NCBI RefSeq assembly: GCF_000620785.1 | Contig: NZ_JIAI01000002.1 | Coordinates: 750,177 to 814,176 of the forward strand | Reading direction: 5' to 3' | From: Actinospineispora acaciae DSM 45401 | Lineage (GTDB): Bacteria; Actinomycetota; Actinomycetes; Mycobacteriales; Pseudonocardiaceae | Length of the DNA stretch: 64,000 bases | In this document: in pieces, positions 42,401-52,595 of the stretch | Layout: each line of letters opens with the position of its first letter | How positions within the stretch are numbered: the first letter of the stretch is position 1 | Program-made: the position numbers and the translations under genes | The notes under the pieces: model-generated | Database searches by the model: none | Told to the model about the DNA's origin: nothing | What the model saw: the letters and a program-made list of their open reading frames with translations, nothing else

Positions 42401-42977
42401 GGTCGGCTTCCAGGACGTGGCCACCGCGCGCCGCTACCTGGACGCGGTCCGCGCCGCCTGGCGGGCCGAACGCGCGCTCGGCGAGCGCACCGCGTACAGC
42501 GAGGCGGTGGCGCGCGGCCTGCACAAGCTGACCGCCTACAAGGACGAGTACGAGGTGGCCCGGCTGCTCACCGACCCGGAGTTCGAACGCCGGCTCGCCA
42601 CCGAGGTCCCCGGCGGGACGAAGATGCGCTACCGGCTGCACCCGCCGCTGCTGCGCGCGCTCGGTCGGGACAAGAAGATCGCGTTCGGGCCGTGGCTGCG
42701 GCCGGCGCTGCGCACGCTCGCGCACGCCAAGCGGCTGCGCGGCACGCCGCTGGACCCGTTCGGCCGCACCGAGGTCCGCCGGGTGGAGCGCGAGCTGCGC
42801 GACTCGTACACCGCCATGATCCGCCGGCTCACCGACGGGCTGACGGCGGAGAACTACGACACCGCCGTGGCCGCCGCCGACGCCGCCGACCTGGTGCGCG
42901 GATACGAGCAGGTCAAGCTGGACAACGTGGCCCGCTACCGGGCCCGGCTGGCCGAGCTCGGGGTCGCCGACGGCTAG
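39477..42977 (+). CDS. Indolepyruvate ferredoxin oxidoreductase, fused subunits
   Basis: Large thiamine-diphosphate/Fe-S enzyme (1166 residues) oxidatively decarboxylating aryl or branched 2-oxo acids to acyl-CoA with ferredoxin. GTG 39477 start. N-terminal pyrimidine-binding region has S-G-Y-Q-G-S-P-L-G-G-L near 60; the PP domain has C-S-G-C-P-H-N-R-S near 440 and G-D-G-T-F-A-H-S-G near 505; a ferredoxin-like C-E-G-C-G-D-C-G-A-K-S-N-C is near 646; the gamma domain begins G-I-G-G-T-G-I-V-T-V near 735. This fused form is typical of aerobes. Divergent from the IclR operon; probably part of the same catabolic control. Confidence 0.92.
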   Translation: MTSTSEMGTAVPVEFSLAQRYRAGAGPVLVTGVQAIGRMLAEQHAADARAGLRTMSFVSGYQGSPLGGLDRTLAGAPELVETAGLKLVPAVNEELAATAIWGSQVEVPGRSRGVDGAVGVWYGKAPGVDRAGDPMRHANICGADPRGGVLVLAGDDPACKSSTIPCMSERTLAGFGLPVLYPGTAEEIVRLGRYGVALSRASGIWVGMKIVADVADGVWTVDGDVGEVDITVPELEWEGRPWQYEQVPMLIPPASLRAEEQLYGPRWAMLRAFLAANPINAVELDTPDAWLGIAAGGKAFHDVRQALRDLGLADDDAVRRAGIRLLRLGMVHPLERDLLRRFATGLDSVLVVEEKTEFVESAVRDALYRLPGAPEVLGSYDQDGAPLVPVAGEITAAALAGPLRRVLRARPRAAELLAPPPPPARATLELLPVSRTPYFCSGCPHNRSTLLPEGSVAGGGIGCHAMVAMVGRPESQVSSLTQMGGEGAQWIGQSALLDGDAHAFQNMGDGTFAHSGQLAVQACVAAGVSITYKLLYNKAVAMTGGQDAEGGLEVPALTRKLAAEGVARIIVCADEPERYRSMEALAAGAELWHRDRLDEAQRVLAAIPGVTVLIYDQRCAAESRRLRKRGVLPVRPTRVVINEAVCEGCGDCGAKSNCLSVQPVDTEFGRKTRIDQTSCNTDYTCLTGDCPSFVTVEQPSGGARPASSSGRRPEPPEVPELSWRAPTGTVDVFLAGIGGTGIVTVNQVLASAAVRDGLAVHGVDQTGLSQKAGPVVSHLRVAADAGELAPANRVGPGRADCYLAFDALVGADARNLSYASADATTAVVSTSEVPTGSMVRDASVTAPEGGSLLDRIGTTVRELVALDAAGAALALFGDAMPATFLLVGAAYQKGALPFSAAAVEWAIELNGVAVAANTAAFRWGRVAVADPDAFAAATTRTAAGAAEPVELPAGLDLGELAGETRRLARVRAAGLVGFQDVATARRYLDAVRAAWRAERALGERTAYSEAVARGLHKLTAYKDEYEVARLLTDPEFERRLATEVPGGTKMRYRLHPPLLRALGRDKKIAFGPWLRPALRTLAHAKRLRGTPLDPFGRTEVRRVERELRDSYTAMIRRLTDGLTAENYDTAVAAADAADLVRGYEQVKLDNVARYRARLAELGVADG

Positions 42978-42979
42978 AG

Positions 42980-43138
42980 CTACGCCGTCTGCTCCACCTT
43001 CGGCAGCTTCGCGATCAGCTCCTTGATCGTGTGCTGCAGGTCCGCCTGGTCGTGCCCGAAGTCGAACAGGAACGAGCGCAACGCCGCGGTGAGCAGCGCA
43101 AGCTCGCGCTCTGTGACCTCAATCACATACGTACTCAT
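42980..43138 (-). CDS. Small helical protein, 52 aa
   Basis: Convergent with the oxidoreductase gene, whose stop is two bases away. From ATG 43136-43138 it reads M-S-T-Y-V-I-E-V-T-E-R-E-L and ends L-P-K-V-E-Q-T-A. Leucine spacing (E-L-A-L-L-T-A-A-L, L-Q-H-T-I-K-E-L-I) suggests a two-helix protein. No family known and no strong ribosome site, but composition and codon use look coding and the frame fills the gap exactly. Confidence 0.55.
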   Translation of the reverse strand: MSTYVIEVTERELALLTAALRSFLFDFGHDQADLQHTIKELIAKLPKVEQTA

Positions 43139-43240
43139 GTGACCACGGTAGATCGCGCCCGCCCGGCACGCACCACTTCCCGTCGATGCACCATGCTCTG
43201 GACTAAACTAAGTCGGACTAGCTACGCTGTGGGCGTGGCG

Positions 43241-43480
43241 ATGAACGTCAATATCCACGAGGCGAAGACCCACCTGTCGCGGCTGCTGGAGAGGGTCGCG
43301 GCGGGGGAGCGCGTTGTGATCTCCAAGGCGGGCAAGCCGATCGCCGACCTGGTGCCGCACCAGGCCTCGCGGGTCGCCTTCGGCGGGCTGAAGGGCCAGC
43401 TCAGCTACGACGACGCGGCGTTCGCCGAGGTCGACCCGGACATCCAGCGCATGTTCTACGGCGATGATGCTGCTTCTTGA
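43241..43480 (+). CDS. Phd/YefM-family antitoxin
   Basis: 79-residue antitoxin, ATG 43241 (GTG 43235 possible). M-N-V-N-I-H-E-A-K-T-H-L-S-R-L-L is the Phd DNA-binding/dimer start, followed by G-E-R-V-V-I-S-K-A-G-K-P-I-A near 28. The C-terminus (D-P-D-I-Q-R-M-F-Y) would wrap the toxin. It overlaps the VapC gene by 17 bases. A short dyad AGTC-G-GACT at 43211-43219 in an A/T-rich stretch is a likely autoregulatory site. Confidence 0.9.
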   Translation: MNVNIHEAKTHLSRLLERVAAGERVVISKAGKPIADLVPHQASRVAFGGLKGQLSYDDAAFAEVDPDIQRMFYGDDAAS

Positions 43481-43850
43481 CAGCCAGGTCGTGCTCTGGG
43501 TCCTCGACGACAACCCCCGGCTCGGCGCCGACGCCAGGAACACGATCGGCTCGGCGCCCGGCGTGTTCGTGTCCGCCGCGACGGTCTGGGAGCTGACCAT
43601 CAAGTCGATGCTCGGCAAGCTGTCGGTCCCCGCCGACCTGGCTGGGCACCTGGTCGAGCAGGGGTTCGCGCCGCTCAACGTCAACGCCGAGGACGCCGAG
43701 GCGATCCGCGACTTTCCCGAGCTGGCGCGACACGACCCGTTCGACAGGTTGCTGGTCGCCCAGGCGCACCGGGCCGGCCTGAGTCTCCTCACGGCCGACC
43801 GGGTGCTGCTGAAGCTGGACAGGGACTTCGTGGTCGACGCCACGGTGTGA
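43464..43850 (+). CDS. VapC-type PIN-domain toxin
   Basis: 128-residue PIN ribonuclease, partner of the Phd antitoxin. Acidic residues sit in M-L-L-L-D-S-Q-V near 6, T-V-W-E-L-T near 42, and D-P-F-D-R-L-L-V-A-Q-A with D near 92, followed by L-L-T-A-D near 110. Length and motif order match type II VapC toxins that cleave tRNA or rRNA. ATG 43464 or 43467. Activity is presumed, as all acidic positions look present. Confidence 0.9.
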   Translation: MMLLLDSQVVLWVLDDNPRLGADARNTIGSAPGVFVSAATVWELTIKSMLGKLSVPADLAGHLVEQGFAPLNVNAEDAEAIRDFPELARHDPFDRLLVAQAHRAGLSLLTADRVLLKLDRDFVVDATV

Positions 43851-43852
43851 CG

Positions 43853-43999
43853 TCAGCGGGCGGTGCGGCGGAACAGCGGCACGAGCACGGCGGCCACCGC
43901 GTTCACCGCCACCGTCGAGACCACGGCGGCGGCGCGCCGAACGCGGCCGTCGCGGGCGGTCGACTGGGCGGGGACGACGGTGGCGGTGATCTCGGTCAT
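43853..43999 (-). CDS. Small membrane protein downstream of permease, 48 aa
   Basis: ATG 43997-43999 is preceded by GAGGAGG at a good distance, the best support for this gene. It reads M-T-E-I-T-A-T-V-V-P-A-Q and has one hydrophobic helix at about 24-42 (V-V-S-T-V-A-V-N-A-V-A-A-V-L-V) ending F-R-R-T-A-R. It lies 75 bases after the amino-acid permease on the same strand and may be an accessory small protein of that transporter. No family recognised. Confidence 0.6.
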   Translation of the reverse strand: MTEITATVVPAQSTARDGRVRRAAAVVSTVAVNAVAAVLVPLFRRTAR

Positions 44000-44074
44000 G
44001 GTTCCTCCTCGGTGGGTTCCTGCCCATGCGTCGAACCAGCCCGCGCCGGATCAACACGTCCGGGGAGAAACTTT

Positions 44075-45562
44075 TCAGGGGCGCTCGTGCCTCGGCGGGT
44101 TGCCCTCCGACTCCGCCTGCTCGACCAGCGCCAGCCGCGAGTGCCGCCGGCTGTAGAACAGGTAGACGACCAGGCCGATGGCGAACCAGATGATGAACCG
44201 CAGGTAGGTCTTGGCCTCCAGGAACGCGATCAGCCAGATCGAGAAGGCGACGCCGATGATCGGAACGACCGGCATCCACGGCAGCCGGAACGCGCGGGGC
44301 AGGTCCGGCTGCCGGTAGCGGAGCACGATCACCGCGACGCACACGACGATGAACGCCAGCAGGATGCCGATGTTGGTGAGCTCGGCGGCCTCGTTGATGT
44401 TGAGCAGCCCGGCGATCACGGCCGAGGCGATGCCGAGCACCCAGGTGACCCGGCTGGGCACCTGGCGGGTCGAGTGGGTCTTGCCGAACCACGCCGGGAG
44501 CAGGCCGTCGCGGCTCATGGAGTACCCCACCCGGGACGCGCCGAGCAGGAAGGTGAACATGACGGTGAGGATGCCGAGGATCGCGCCGACCGCGATGACG
44601 ATCGCGACGGCGTTGAGCCCGACGGAGGCGAACGCGCTGGAGAACGCGGCCTTGGTGTCGATGTCCGAGTAGCGGACCATGCCGGTCAGCACCAGGCAGG
44701 CGAGCACGTAGAGCACCATCGAGACGGCCAGCGAGTAGAGGATCGCCTTGGGCATGTGCCGCTGCGAGTCGGTGGACTCCTCGGCCGCCGTGCTCATCGC
44801 GTCGTAGCCGAACACCGCGAAGAACACCGTCGCCGCCCCGGCGAACGCACCGGCCAGGCCGGACGGGAAGAACGGCTGGTAGTTGCCGGCCTTGATGTGG
44901 AACACCCCGACCACGATGACCAGCAGCACGATGCCGACCTTGAGGTAGACCAGGCTGGTCTCGAACCGGGCGGCGCTGCGCATCCCCCGGTTGAGCACGT
45001 ACGCGATCAGCAGGCAGAGCAGGACGGCGAAGAGGTCGATCTTGTACGAGCCGCTGGGGACCCCGGCCGGTTCGGTGCCTGGCGCGCCGGACATCCACAA
45101 CGGCAACTTGATGTTCAGGTATCCGAGCAAGGCGTTGAAGTAGCCCGAGATGCCGATGGCCACCACCGACACGATCGCGGTGTACTCCAGCAGCAGGTCC
45201 CAACCGATGAACCAGGCGATCGGCTCACCGAGCACCGCGTAGCCGTAGGTGTACGCGGAGCCGGCCCGGGGGATCAGGCCGGCGAACTCGGCGTAGGACA
45301 GCGCCGCCGCCGCGCTGGCCACCCCGGCGATCAGGAACGAGATCAGCACCGCCGGGCCGGCCGGGTGGTCCTTGTGGTTCGCCACCGAGCCGGCCAGCGC
45401 GAAGATGCCCGCCCCGATGATGCCGCCGACGCCGATCGCGGTGAGCTGCCACAGTCCTAACGTCCGCTTGAGCCCGCCTTCCGCCGGTTCCTCGGCGATG
45501 TGCTCGATGGGCAGGCGGCGGAATACTCCGGTACCACCTGACGTGGGCGACGACGTCGTCAT
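44075..45562 (-). CDS. APC-family cationic/neutral amino acid permease
   Basis: Inner-membrane amino-acid transporter, 495 residues, about 12-13 helices. The APC start motif G-V-G-G-I-I-G-A-G-I-F-A-L-A-G is at about 45, S-Y-A-E-F-A-G-L-I-P-R-A-G-S-A-Y near 92 and F-F-A-V-F-G-Y-D-A-M near 245, as in CAT-type (YfnA-like) permeases. Being downstream of the proline dehydrogenase pair on the same strand suggests import of proline or a related amino acid, although classic proline carriers are of the SSS family. Stop at 44075; the small protein gene follows. Confidence 0.9.
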   Translation of the reverse strand: MTTSSPTSGGTGVFRRLPIEHIAEEPAEGGLKRTLGLWQLTAIGVGGIIGAGIFALAGSVANHKDHPAGPAVLISFLIAGVASAAAALSYAEFAGLIPRAGSAYTYGYAVLGEPIAWFIGWDLLLEYTAIVSVVAIGISGYFNALLGYLNIKLPLWMSGAPGTEPAGVPSGSYKIDLFAVLLCLLIAYVLNRGMRSAARFETSLVYLKVGIVLLVIVVGVFHIKAGNYQPFFPSGLAGAFAGAATVFFAVFGYDAMSTAAEESTDSQRHMPKAILYSLAVSMVLYVLACLVLTGMVRYSDIDTKAAFSSAFASVGLNAVAIVIAVGAILGILTVMFTFLLGASRVGYSMSRDGLLPAWFGKTHSTRQVPSRVTWVLGIASAVIAGLLNINEAAELTNIGILLAFIVVCVAVIVLRYRQPDLPRAFRLPWMPVVPIIGVAFSIWLIAFLEAKTYLRFIIWFAIGLVVYLFYSRRHSRLALVEQAESEGNPPRHERP

Positions 45563-45589
45563 GGTTTCCCCTCTTGGTGGTGCTGATAA

Positions 45590-46506
45590 TCAGTGCCGGC
45601 TGGTGAGCGAGCGGAGGAAGAACATCATGTTGGCCGGACGCTCGCCGAGCCTGCGCATGAAGTACGGGAACCAGGCCGAGCCGTAGGGCAGGTACACCCG
45701 CACCCGGCGGCCGGCCTGGGCGAGCGCGCGCTGCGCCCTCGGGCGGACCCCGTAGAGCATCTGGAACTCGAAGTTGCCCCGCGCGGCGGCCAGTTCCTCG
45801 GCGTAGGTGATCAGCGCGGGGTCGTGGGTGGCCACCATCGGGTAGCCCTGGCCGTTCATCAGGACGCGCAGGCAGCGCCGATAGGAGGCGTCCACCTCGG
45901 CGCGGTCCCGGTACGCCACCGAGGACGGCTCGTCGTAGGCGCCCTTGCACAGCCGCACCCGCGAGCCGGGGCCGGCCAGCTCGGCGCAGTCCGCCTCGGT
46001 GCGGCGCAGGTAGGCCTGGAGCACGGCGCCGGTGTCCGGGAAGTCGCGGCGCAGCGCGCGGACCGTCTCCAGGGTGGCGTCGGTGGTGGTGCGGTCCTCC
46101 ATGTCCACGGTGACGGTGGTGCCCACGGACGCCGCCCGCGCGCAGATCGACGCGGCGTTGTCGGTGGCCAGCTCGGCGCCGCCGTTCGGGAGCGCGGCGC
46201 CCAGCGCGGACAGCTTGATCGACACCTCCACCCGGTCCGCCATGCCCTCGGCGCCCACCCGGTCCAGCAGCGACAGGTACGCCGACGTCGCGTCCTCGGC
46301 CTGGGCGCGCGACGTCGTGTTCTCCCCGAGGTGGTCCATGGAGACGAACCTGTCGGCGGTGAGCTGGCGGGCCACGGCCAGCGCGCGGTCCAGGTCGGCG
46401 CCGGCGACGAACCTGTCCACCACCGGGCGGGCCAGCGCGGAGTGTTCGGCGGCCGAGCGCAGCCCGGGCGAGCGGGCGGCCGAGAGCAGTGCGGACCTGA
46501 GCATCT

Positions 46507-46510
<4 letters not shown>
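45590..46510 (-). CDS. putB: Proline dehydrogenase
   Basis: Monofunctional FAD enzyme oxidising proline to pyrroline-5-carboxylate, 306 residues. GTG 46510 overlaps the stop of the P5C dehydrogenase gene (GTGA). Family motifs: V-S-I-K-L-S-A-L-G near 95, V-D-M-E-D-R near 128, R-L-C-K-G-A-Y near 190, M-V-A-T-H-D-P near 225, F-Q-M-L-Y-G-V-R near 250 and Y-G-S-A-W-F-P-Y-F-M-R-R-L-G-E-R-P near 282. Product is passed to PruA encoded just upstream. Called pruB in mycobacteria. Confidence 0.94.
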
Positions 46511-48132
<1,622 letters not shown>

Positions 48133-48236
48133 GATGTCCGCACCTCTGCACGTCGGAGACCTGGGTAAGTGCACGCAAGGTATCCACGCGCGACCTGCGG
48201 AACGTTGGCCGAAGGGTTATAGTCGGCGTCACTTCG

Positions 48237-48252
48237 TTGTCGGATCGGACAA
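48237..48252. promoter_or_regulatory. Inverted repeat TTGTC-N6-GACAA in the pruA/PucR divergent region
   Basis: TTGTC (48237-48241) and GACAA (48248-48252) flank six bases directly before the PucR gene start. This may be a binding site for the regulator in the 125-base region shared with pruA. Confidence 0.4.
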
Positions 48253-48257
48253 TCTTG

Positions 48258-49922
48258 ATGGCTGGCGCTCGGCTGGACCTGCTGCTCGACGGGATCGAGG
48301 GCACGCTGGCGGACCTCCCGGTGGTGCCGGCGTCGGGCTGCCCGTCGGTGGTCGGGCTGGCGATCCTGGACCCTGACGACGAGTTCGGCGACCACCACGA
48401 CGAGCTGGTGCTGGTCATCGGCGCGCGGGGGCGGGAGTCGCTGCCGTTCCTGAGGGCGGCGGCGCGCAGCGGGGCGGTCGCGGTGGCCGTCAAGACCGGG
48501 CCGTCCGGGGCGGTGAGCGAACTGGCCTCGGCGGCGACCGAGGCGGGGGTGGCGCTGCTGGCGGTCCGGCCACAGGTGCGGTGGGACCGACTGGGTGCGC
48601 TGTTGCGCGAGCGGCTGGAGGCCTGGGAGTTCGGCGCCGGGGCGGGGCCGGCACCGGAGCCGTCGGGGGAGGGCCTGTTCGCGCTGGCCGAGGCCACCGC
48701 GCTGGTCACCGGCGGGATCGTGAGCATCGAGGACACCGGCAACCGGGTGCTGGCCTACTCCCGGTCCGAGGGCGGCGTGGACGAGCTGCGGCGGCTGTCC
48801 ATCCTGGGCTGGCAGGGGCCGGAGAACTACATGGCCATGCTGCGTGAGTGGGGCGTGCTGGACCGGCTGCGCGCCGGCGAGCAGGTGGTCCGCGTCGAGG
48901 AGCACCTGGAGCTGGGGGTGCGGCCCCGGCTGGCCATCGGCATCCGGGCCGGCGCGCGCTACCTGGGCACCATCTGGGTGCAGCAGCGGTTCGACCCGGT
49001 CAGCGTGCCGTTCGCGGCGAAGGCCGAGGACGCGCTGGTCGGCGCCGCGCGGCTGGCAGCCGCCGAGATCCTGCGCCGCCGCGCCGGGCACGGCGGGGCG
49101 CCCGCGCACGACCACTTGGTCGAGCTGCTCACCGGGCGGGCCAACACCGACCTGGTCGCCGGGCGGCTGGGGCTCGACCCAGCGGCCGCCGCGCTGGTGG
49201 TGGCCTTCGACGGGCCGGTGGAGCCGGACGCGCCGTCCCGCGAGCTGCACCGCGACCAGGTCCGTGACGTGGTGTCCATGTACGCCACCGCGTACCACCG
49301 GACGGCGCTGGTCGGGGTCGTGGACGGGCGGGTGTACGCGGTGCTCTCCGGGGTGGCGCCGGACCGGGTGGGGCCGGCGCTGTTGTCCTGGGTGCGCGAC
49401 GTGGTGGACGTGATCCGGTCCCGCACCGGGTTGCCGTGGCGGGCCGGGGTCGGCTCACCGGTGGCGGCGCTCGGCGGGCTGTCCGGGGCGCGCGCCGAGG
49501 CCGACCGGGTGCTCGACGCGCTGGCCCGGTCCGGTTCCTCGGCCTCGCGGGTGGCGACCATCTCCGACCTGCGCGCGGAGGTACTGCTCGGGGAGCTGCT
49601 GGACCTGCTCGGGCAGCGGCCTGAGCTGCGCCATCCCGGGGTGGCCGCGCTGGTCGAGCACGACGCGCGGCGCGGCGGCGAGCTGGTCGGGTCGCTGCTG
49701 GCGTACCTGGACGCGCTGGGCGACGTGCGGGTGGCGGCGGCCGCGCTGCACGTGCACCCGAACACGCTGCGGCACCGGCTGCGGCGGGCGCGGGCGGTGT
49801 CCGGGCTGACCCTGGAGGACCCGCGCGAGCGGCTGTCCTGCCACCTGCAGCTGGTGCTGGTCAGTCGGATGTCACGGCCGGCTCGGGCGCCGGTGCCGGC
49901 GCGAACACGTCCAGCGCCCTGA
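48258..49922 (+). CDS. PucR-family regulator of proline catabolism
   Basis: 554-residue regulator with a GGDEF-like/CdaR middle region and a C-terminal HTH_30 domain ([20 protein letters not shown] near 500). Start ATG 48258 is a best guess; no clear ribosome site, and TTG 48237 is in frame. Divergence from pruA-putB parallels PutR/PruR/PrnC systems in which a PucR-type protein activates proline use. The last about 25 residues are an Arg/Pro tail overlapping the convergent sthA 3' end by 62 bases. Confidence 0.88.
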   Translation: MAGARLDLLLDGIEGTLADLPVVPASGCPSVVGLAILDPDDEFGDHHDELVLVIGARGRESLPFLRAAARSGAVAVAVKTGPSGAVSELASAATEAGVALLAVRPQVRWDRLGALLRERLEAWEFGAGAGPAPEPSGEGLFALAEATALVTGGIVSIEDTGNRVLAYSRSEGGVDELRRLSILGWQGPENYMAMLREWGVLDRLRAGEQVVRVEEHLELGVRPRLAIGIRAGARYLGTIWVQQRFDPVSVPFAAKAEDALVGAARLAAAEILRRRAGHGGAPAHDHLVELLTGRANTDLVAGRLGLDPAAAALVVAFDGPVEPDAPSRELHRDQVRDVVSMYATAYHRTALVGVVDGRVYAVLSGVAPDRVGPALLSWVRDVVDVIRSRTGLPWRAGVGSPVAALGGLSGARAEADRVLDALARSGSSASRVATISDLRAEVLLGELLDLLGQRPELRHPGVAALVEHDARRGGELVGSLLAYLDALGDVRVAAAALHVHPNTLRHRLRRARAVSGLTLEDPRERLSCHLQLVLVSRMSRPARAPVPARTRPAP

Positions 49923-51300
49923 TCTTGTTGAACACGTCCAGCGCGGCGACCTTGTACGCCTCGGACAGGGTGGGGTAGTTCAGCACCGTGTCCACCAGGT
50001 AGTCCACCGTGCCGCCGCAGCCCATGATGGCCTGCCCGATGTGCACCAGGTCGGTGGCGTTGGTGCCGAACACGTGCACCCCGAGCAGGGTGCGGTCCTC
50101 GGTGGAGACCAGCAGCTTGAGCATGCCGTAGGTGTCGCCGACGATCTGCCCCCTGGCCAGCTCGCGGTACCGGGACACGCCCACCTCGTAGGGCACCGAG
50201 GAGCGGGTCAGCTCGTCCTCGGTGGCGCCGCAGTAGGACACCTCCGGGATGGTGTAGATGCCGATCGGCTGCAGGCCGGCCAGCTCGCGCGCGGGCTCCC
50301 CGAACGCGTGGTGCGCGGCGAGGCGGCCCTGGTCCATGCTGTTCGCGGCCAGCGCCGGGAAGCCGATCACGTCGCCGACCGCGTAGATGTGCTCGACCGC
50401 CGTCCGGTAGTTGCCGTCCACCTTGATCCGCCCGCGCGCGTCGGACTCCAGCCCGGCCTCGCGCAGGTTCAGCTCCTCGGTGACGCCCTGGCGGCCCGCG
50501 GAGTACATCACCGTCTCGGCCGGGATGCGCTTGCCGCTGGCCAGGCTGGTCACCGTGCCCTTCTCGGAGACCTCCACCCTGGAGACCTCCTCGCCGAACC
50601 GGAACGTCACGGCCTGGTCGCGCAGGTGGAACTTGAGCGACTCCACCACCTCGGGGTCGCAGAACTCCAGCATCCGGTCCCGGCGCTCGACCACGGTGAC
50701 CCGGGTGCCCAGCGCGGCGAACATCGAGGCGTACTCGATGCCGATCACCCCGGCGCCGACCACCACCATCGAGCCGGGCACCCGGTCCAGGTGTAGCACG
50801 CCGTCGGAGTCCAGCACGTGCAGGTCGTCGAACTCGACGTGCTTCGGGCGCGCCGGCCTGGTCCCGGTGGCGATCACGATCTTCTCGGCGGTGACGGTGC
50901 TGTTGTCGCCCCGGCCGGCGCCGGTGACCCGGATCGTGTGCGGGTCCAGGAAGCTGGCGGTGCCCTGCAGGATGTCGACGTGGTTGCGCAGCAGCTGGGC
51001 GCGGACCACCTGGACCTCGCGCCCCACCACGTGCTGGGTGCGGGCCATCAGGTCGGCGATGGTGATCTCGGACTTGACCCGGTAGCTCGCGCCGTAGAGG
51101 TCGCGCAGGGCGAACCCGGTCAGGTAGAGGACGGCCTCGCGCAGCGTCTTGGACGGGATGGTGCCGGTGTTCACGCACACCCCGCCGATCATGTTGCCGC
51201 GCTCCACCACCGCGACCCGTCTGCCCAGCTTGGCGGCGGCGATGGCGGCCTTCTGGCCACCGGGCCCGGACCCGATCACGACGAGGTCGTAGTCGTACAT
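49861..51300 (-). CDS. sthA: Soluble pyridine nucleotide transhydrogenase SthA
   Basis: FAD enzyme balancing NADPH and NADH, 479 residues. ATG 51300 ([10 protein letters not shown]) is fixed by GGAGGGGAAG upstream. FAD site [10 protein letters not shown] near 10; the former disulphide region reads [10 protein letters not shown], with Thr for the second Cys, which separates SthA from lipoamide dehydrogenases. NAD-binding G-A-G-V-I-G-I-E-Y near 180; C-terminal dimer domain contains H-V-F-G-T-N-A-T-D. Adjacent to DUF4192 and near galE/ideR. Confidence 0.94.
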   Translation of the reverse strand: MYDYDLVVIGSGPGGQKAAIAAAKLGRRVAVVERGNMIGGVCVNTGTIPSKTLREAVLYLTGFALRDLYGASYRVKSEITIADLMARTQHVVGREVQVVRAQLLRNHVDILQGTASFLDPHTIRVTGAGRGDNSTVTAEKIVIATGTRPARPKHVEFDDLHVLDSDGVLHLDRVPGSMVVVGAGVIGIEYASMFAALGTRVTVVERRDRMLEFCDPEVVESLKFHLRDQAVTFRFGEEVSRVEVSEKGTVTSLASGKRIPAETVMYSAGRQGVTEELNLREAGLESDARGRIKVDGNYRTAVEHIYAVGDVIGFPALAANSMDQGRLAAHHAFGEPARELAGLQPIGIYTIPEVSYCGATEDELTRSSVPYEVGVSRYRELARGQIVGDTYGMLKLLVSTEDRTLLGVHVFGTNATDLVHIGQAIMGCGGTVDYLVDTVLNYPTLSEAYKVAALDVFNKIRALDVFAPAPAPEPAVTSD

Positions 51301-51429
51301 CGGCTTCCCCTCCACGGCCGGCGAACTGCGCGGTTCCAGCCTCACGCCGGCACCCTCCGTTGGCAAGGGCTTCGCTCGCCTCCTACCGGTCGCGCAGGGT
51401 AGTCCGTCGGCCCGGTCGGGCGCGGTCCG

Positions 51430-51466
51430 CTGTCCACAGCGCCGCGGCGAACCGGGGTTGTCCACA
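51430..51466 (+). promoter_or_regulatory. Two DnaA-box-like sequences
   Basis: CTGTCCACA at 51430-51438 and TTGTCCACA at 51458-51466 match the high-GC actinomycete DnaA box (Y-T-G-T-C-C-A-C-A) in the same orientation, 28 bases apart, between divergent sthA and the DUF4192 gene. Two boxes are too few for an origin; a regulatory or DnaA-titration role, or chance, are possible. Confidence 0.4.
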
Positions 51467-51517
51467 GCCGCGCCGCGCCGGCCCACGCGCCCCGATCGGC
51501 CCACGCACCCTGGTCGC

Positions 51518-52579
51518 ATGAACCTCGACACCGGCCGCCCCGCCGACGAGCAGGTCAACCTGCGGCTGCGCGACCCGGCCGACCTGCTGATCGCCGTCCC
51601 CTACCTGCTCGGTTTCCACCCGAGCGATTCACTGGTGCTGGTCGGCACCCGGGCGGACGAGGGCGTCCGGATCGAGCTGACCCTGCGGGTGGACCTGCCG
51701 CCGCCGCACGCGGTGGCCGCCGTCGCGCGCGGCGTGGCCGGCGGCCTGGCCGCCCGCCGGTGCGACGAGGCGCTGGTCGTGGTGGTCGGTGGCGGCGACG
51801 GGGAAGGCCCGCCGCGCCGGGACCTGGTGGACGCGGTGACCGAGGCCTGCGCCGAGGCGGGGGTGGTGGTGCAGGCCAGGGCGTGGGCCGCGGAGCTGGT
51901 GGCCGGCGCGCGGTGGCGGTGCTACGAGAAGTGCCGCTGCGCCGGTTCGCTGCCCGATCCGGCCAGCTCCCCGCTGGCGCCCGCGATGGTCGCCGCCGGC
52001 CAGGTCACCTACCGGGACCGGGCCGAGCTGGAACGGATGGTCGCGCCGGCCGACGAGTCCGTGCTGGCGCGGCGCTCGGCGCTGCTCGACCGGCGGGTGG
52101 ACGAGGCGTCCCGCTCCGGCGACCCGGTGACGCCGAGCGGGCTGGCCGCCCTCGACCTGCTGGCCCGCTGGGTGGAGGACGCCCAGAGCGGCCGGCTGGA
52201 GATGGACGACGAGGACGTGGTGGACCTGTGCCTCGCGCTGGCCGAGCCGCTGGTCCGGGACGCGGCCTTCGGCCTGGCGCTCGGCCCGCAGGCCCTGGCG
52301 GCAGAGGGCCTGTGGTCCGTACTGGTCACCGAGGCGCCGGACCCCGAGGCGGCCGAGCCCGCCGTGCTGCTGGCCTGCTGCGCGCTGCTGCGTGCCGACG
52401 GGGCGCTGACCAGCGTCGCGCTGCAGCGTGCCCAGCAGGCCTGGCCCGGCCACCGGCTCAGCGCCATGCTCCAGTCCGCCCTGGAGGCCGGGCTCGGTCC
52501 GGACGAGCTGCGCGACTGGATCAGCAATGGCAGCAAGCGCGCGCTCGCACTCCTGACCCGCCGCGCGGACCCCCGATGA
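51518..52579 (+). CDS. DUF4192 protein
   Basis: 353-residue cytosolic protein of a family restricted to actinobacteria. It starts M-N-L-D-T-G-R-P and shows the DUF4192 core: [15 protein letters not shown] near 20 and S-D-S-L-V-L-V-G-T near 37, C-Y-E-K-C-R near 138, and alternating helices rich in Leu/Ala to the end. Function unknown. GTG/ATG alternatives further upstream lack ribosome sites. Followed after 16 bases by the convergent flavoprotein gene. Confidence 0.85.
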   Translation: MNLDTGRPADEQVNLRLRDPADLLIAVPYLLGFHPSDSLVLVGTRADEGVRIELTLRVDLPPPHAVAAVARGVAGGLAARRCDEALVVVVGGGDGEGPPRRDLVDAVTEACAEAGVVVQARAWAAELVAGARWRCYEKCRCAGSLPDPASSPLAPAMVAAGQVTYRDRAELERMVAPADESVLARRSALLDRRVDEASRSGDPVTPSGLAALDLLARWVEDAQSGRLEMDDEDVVDLCLALAEPLVRDAAFGLALGPQALAAEGLWSVLVTEAPDPEAAEPAVLLACCALLRADGALTSVALQRAQQAWPGHRLSAMLQSALEAGLGPDELRDWISNGSKRALALLTRRADPR

Positions 52580-52595
52580 CGTTCGATCGCCCTGC

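Noticed and set aside
48237..48257. TTG start for the PucR regulator
   Set aside because: It would translate the inverted repeat; ATG 48258 is a more likely start though neither has a clear ribosome site.
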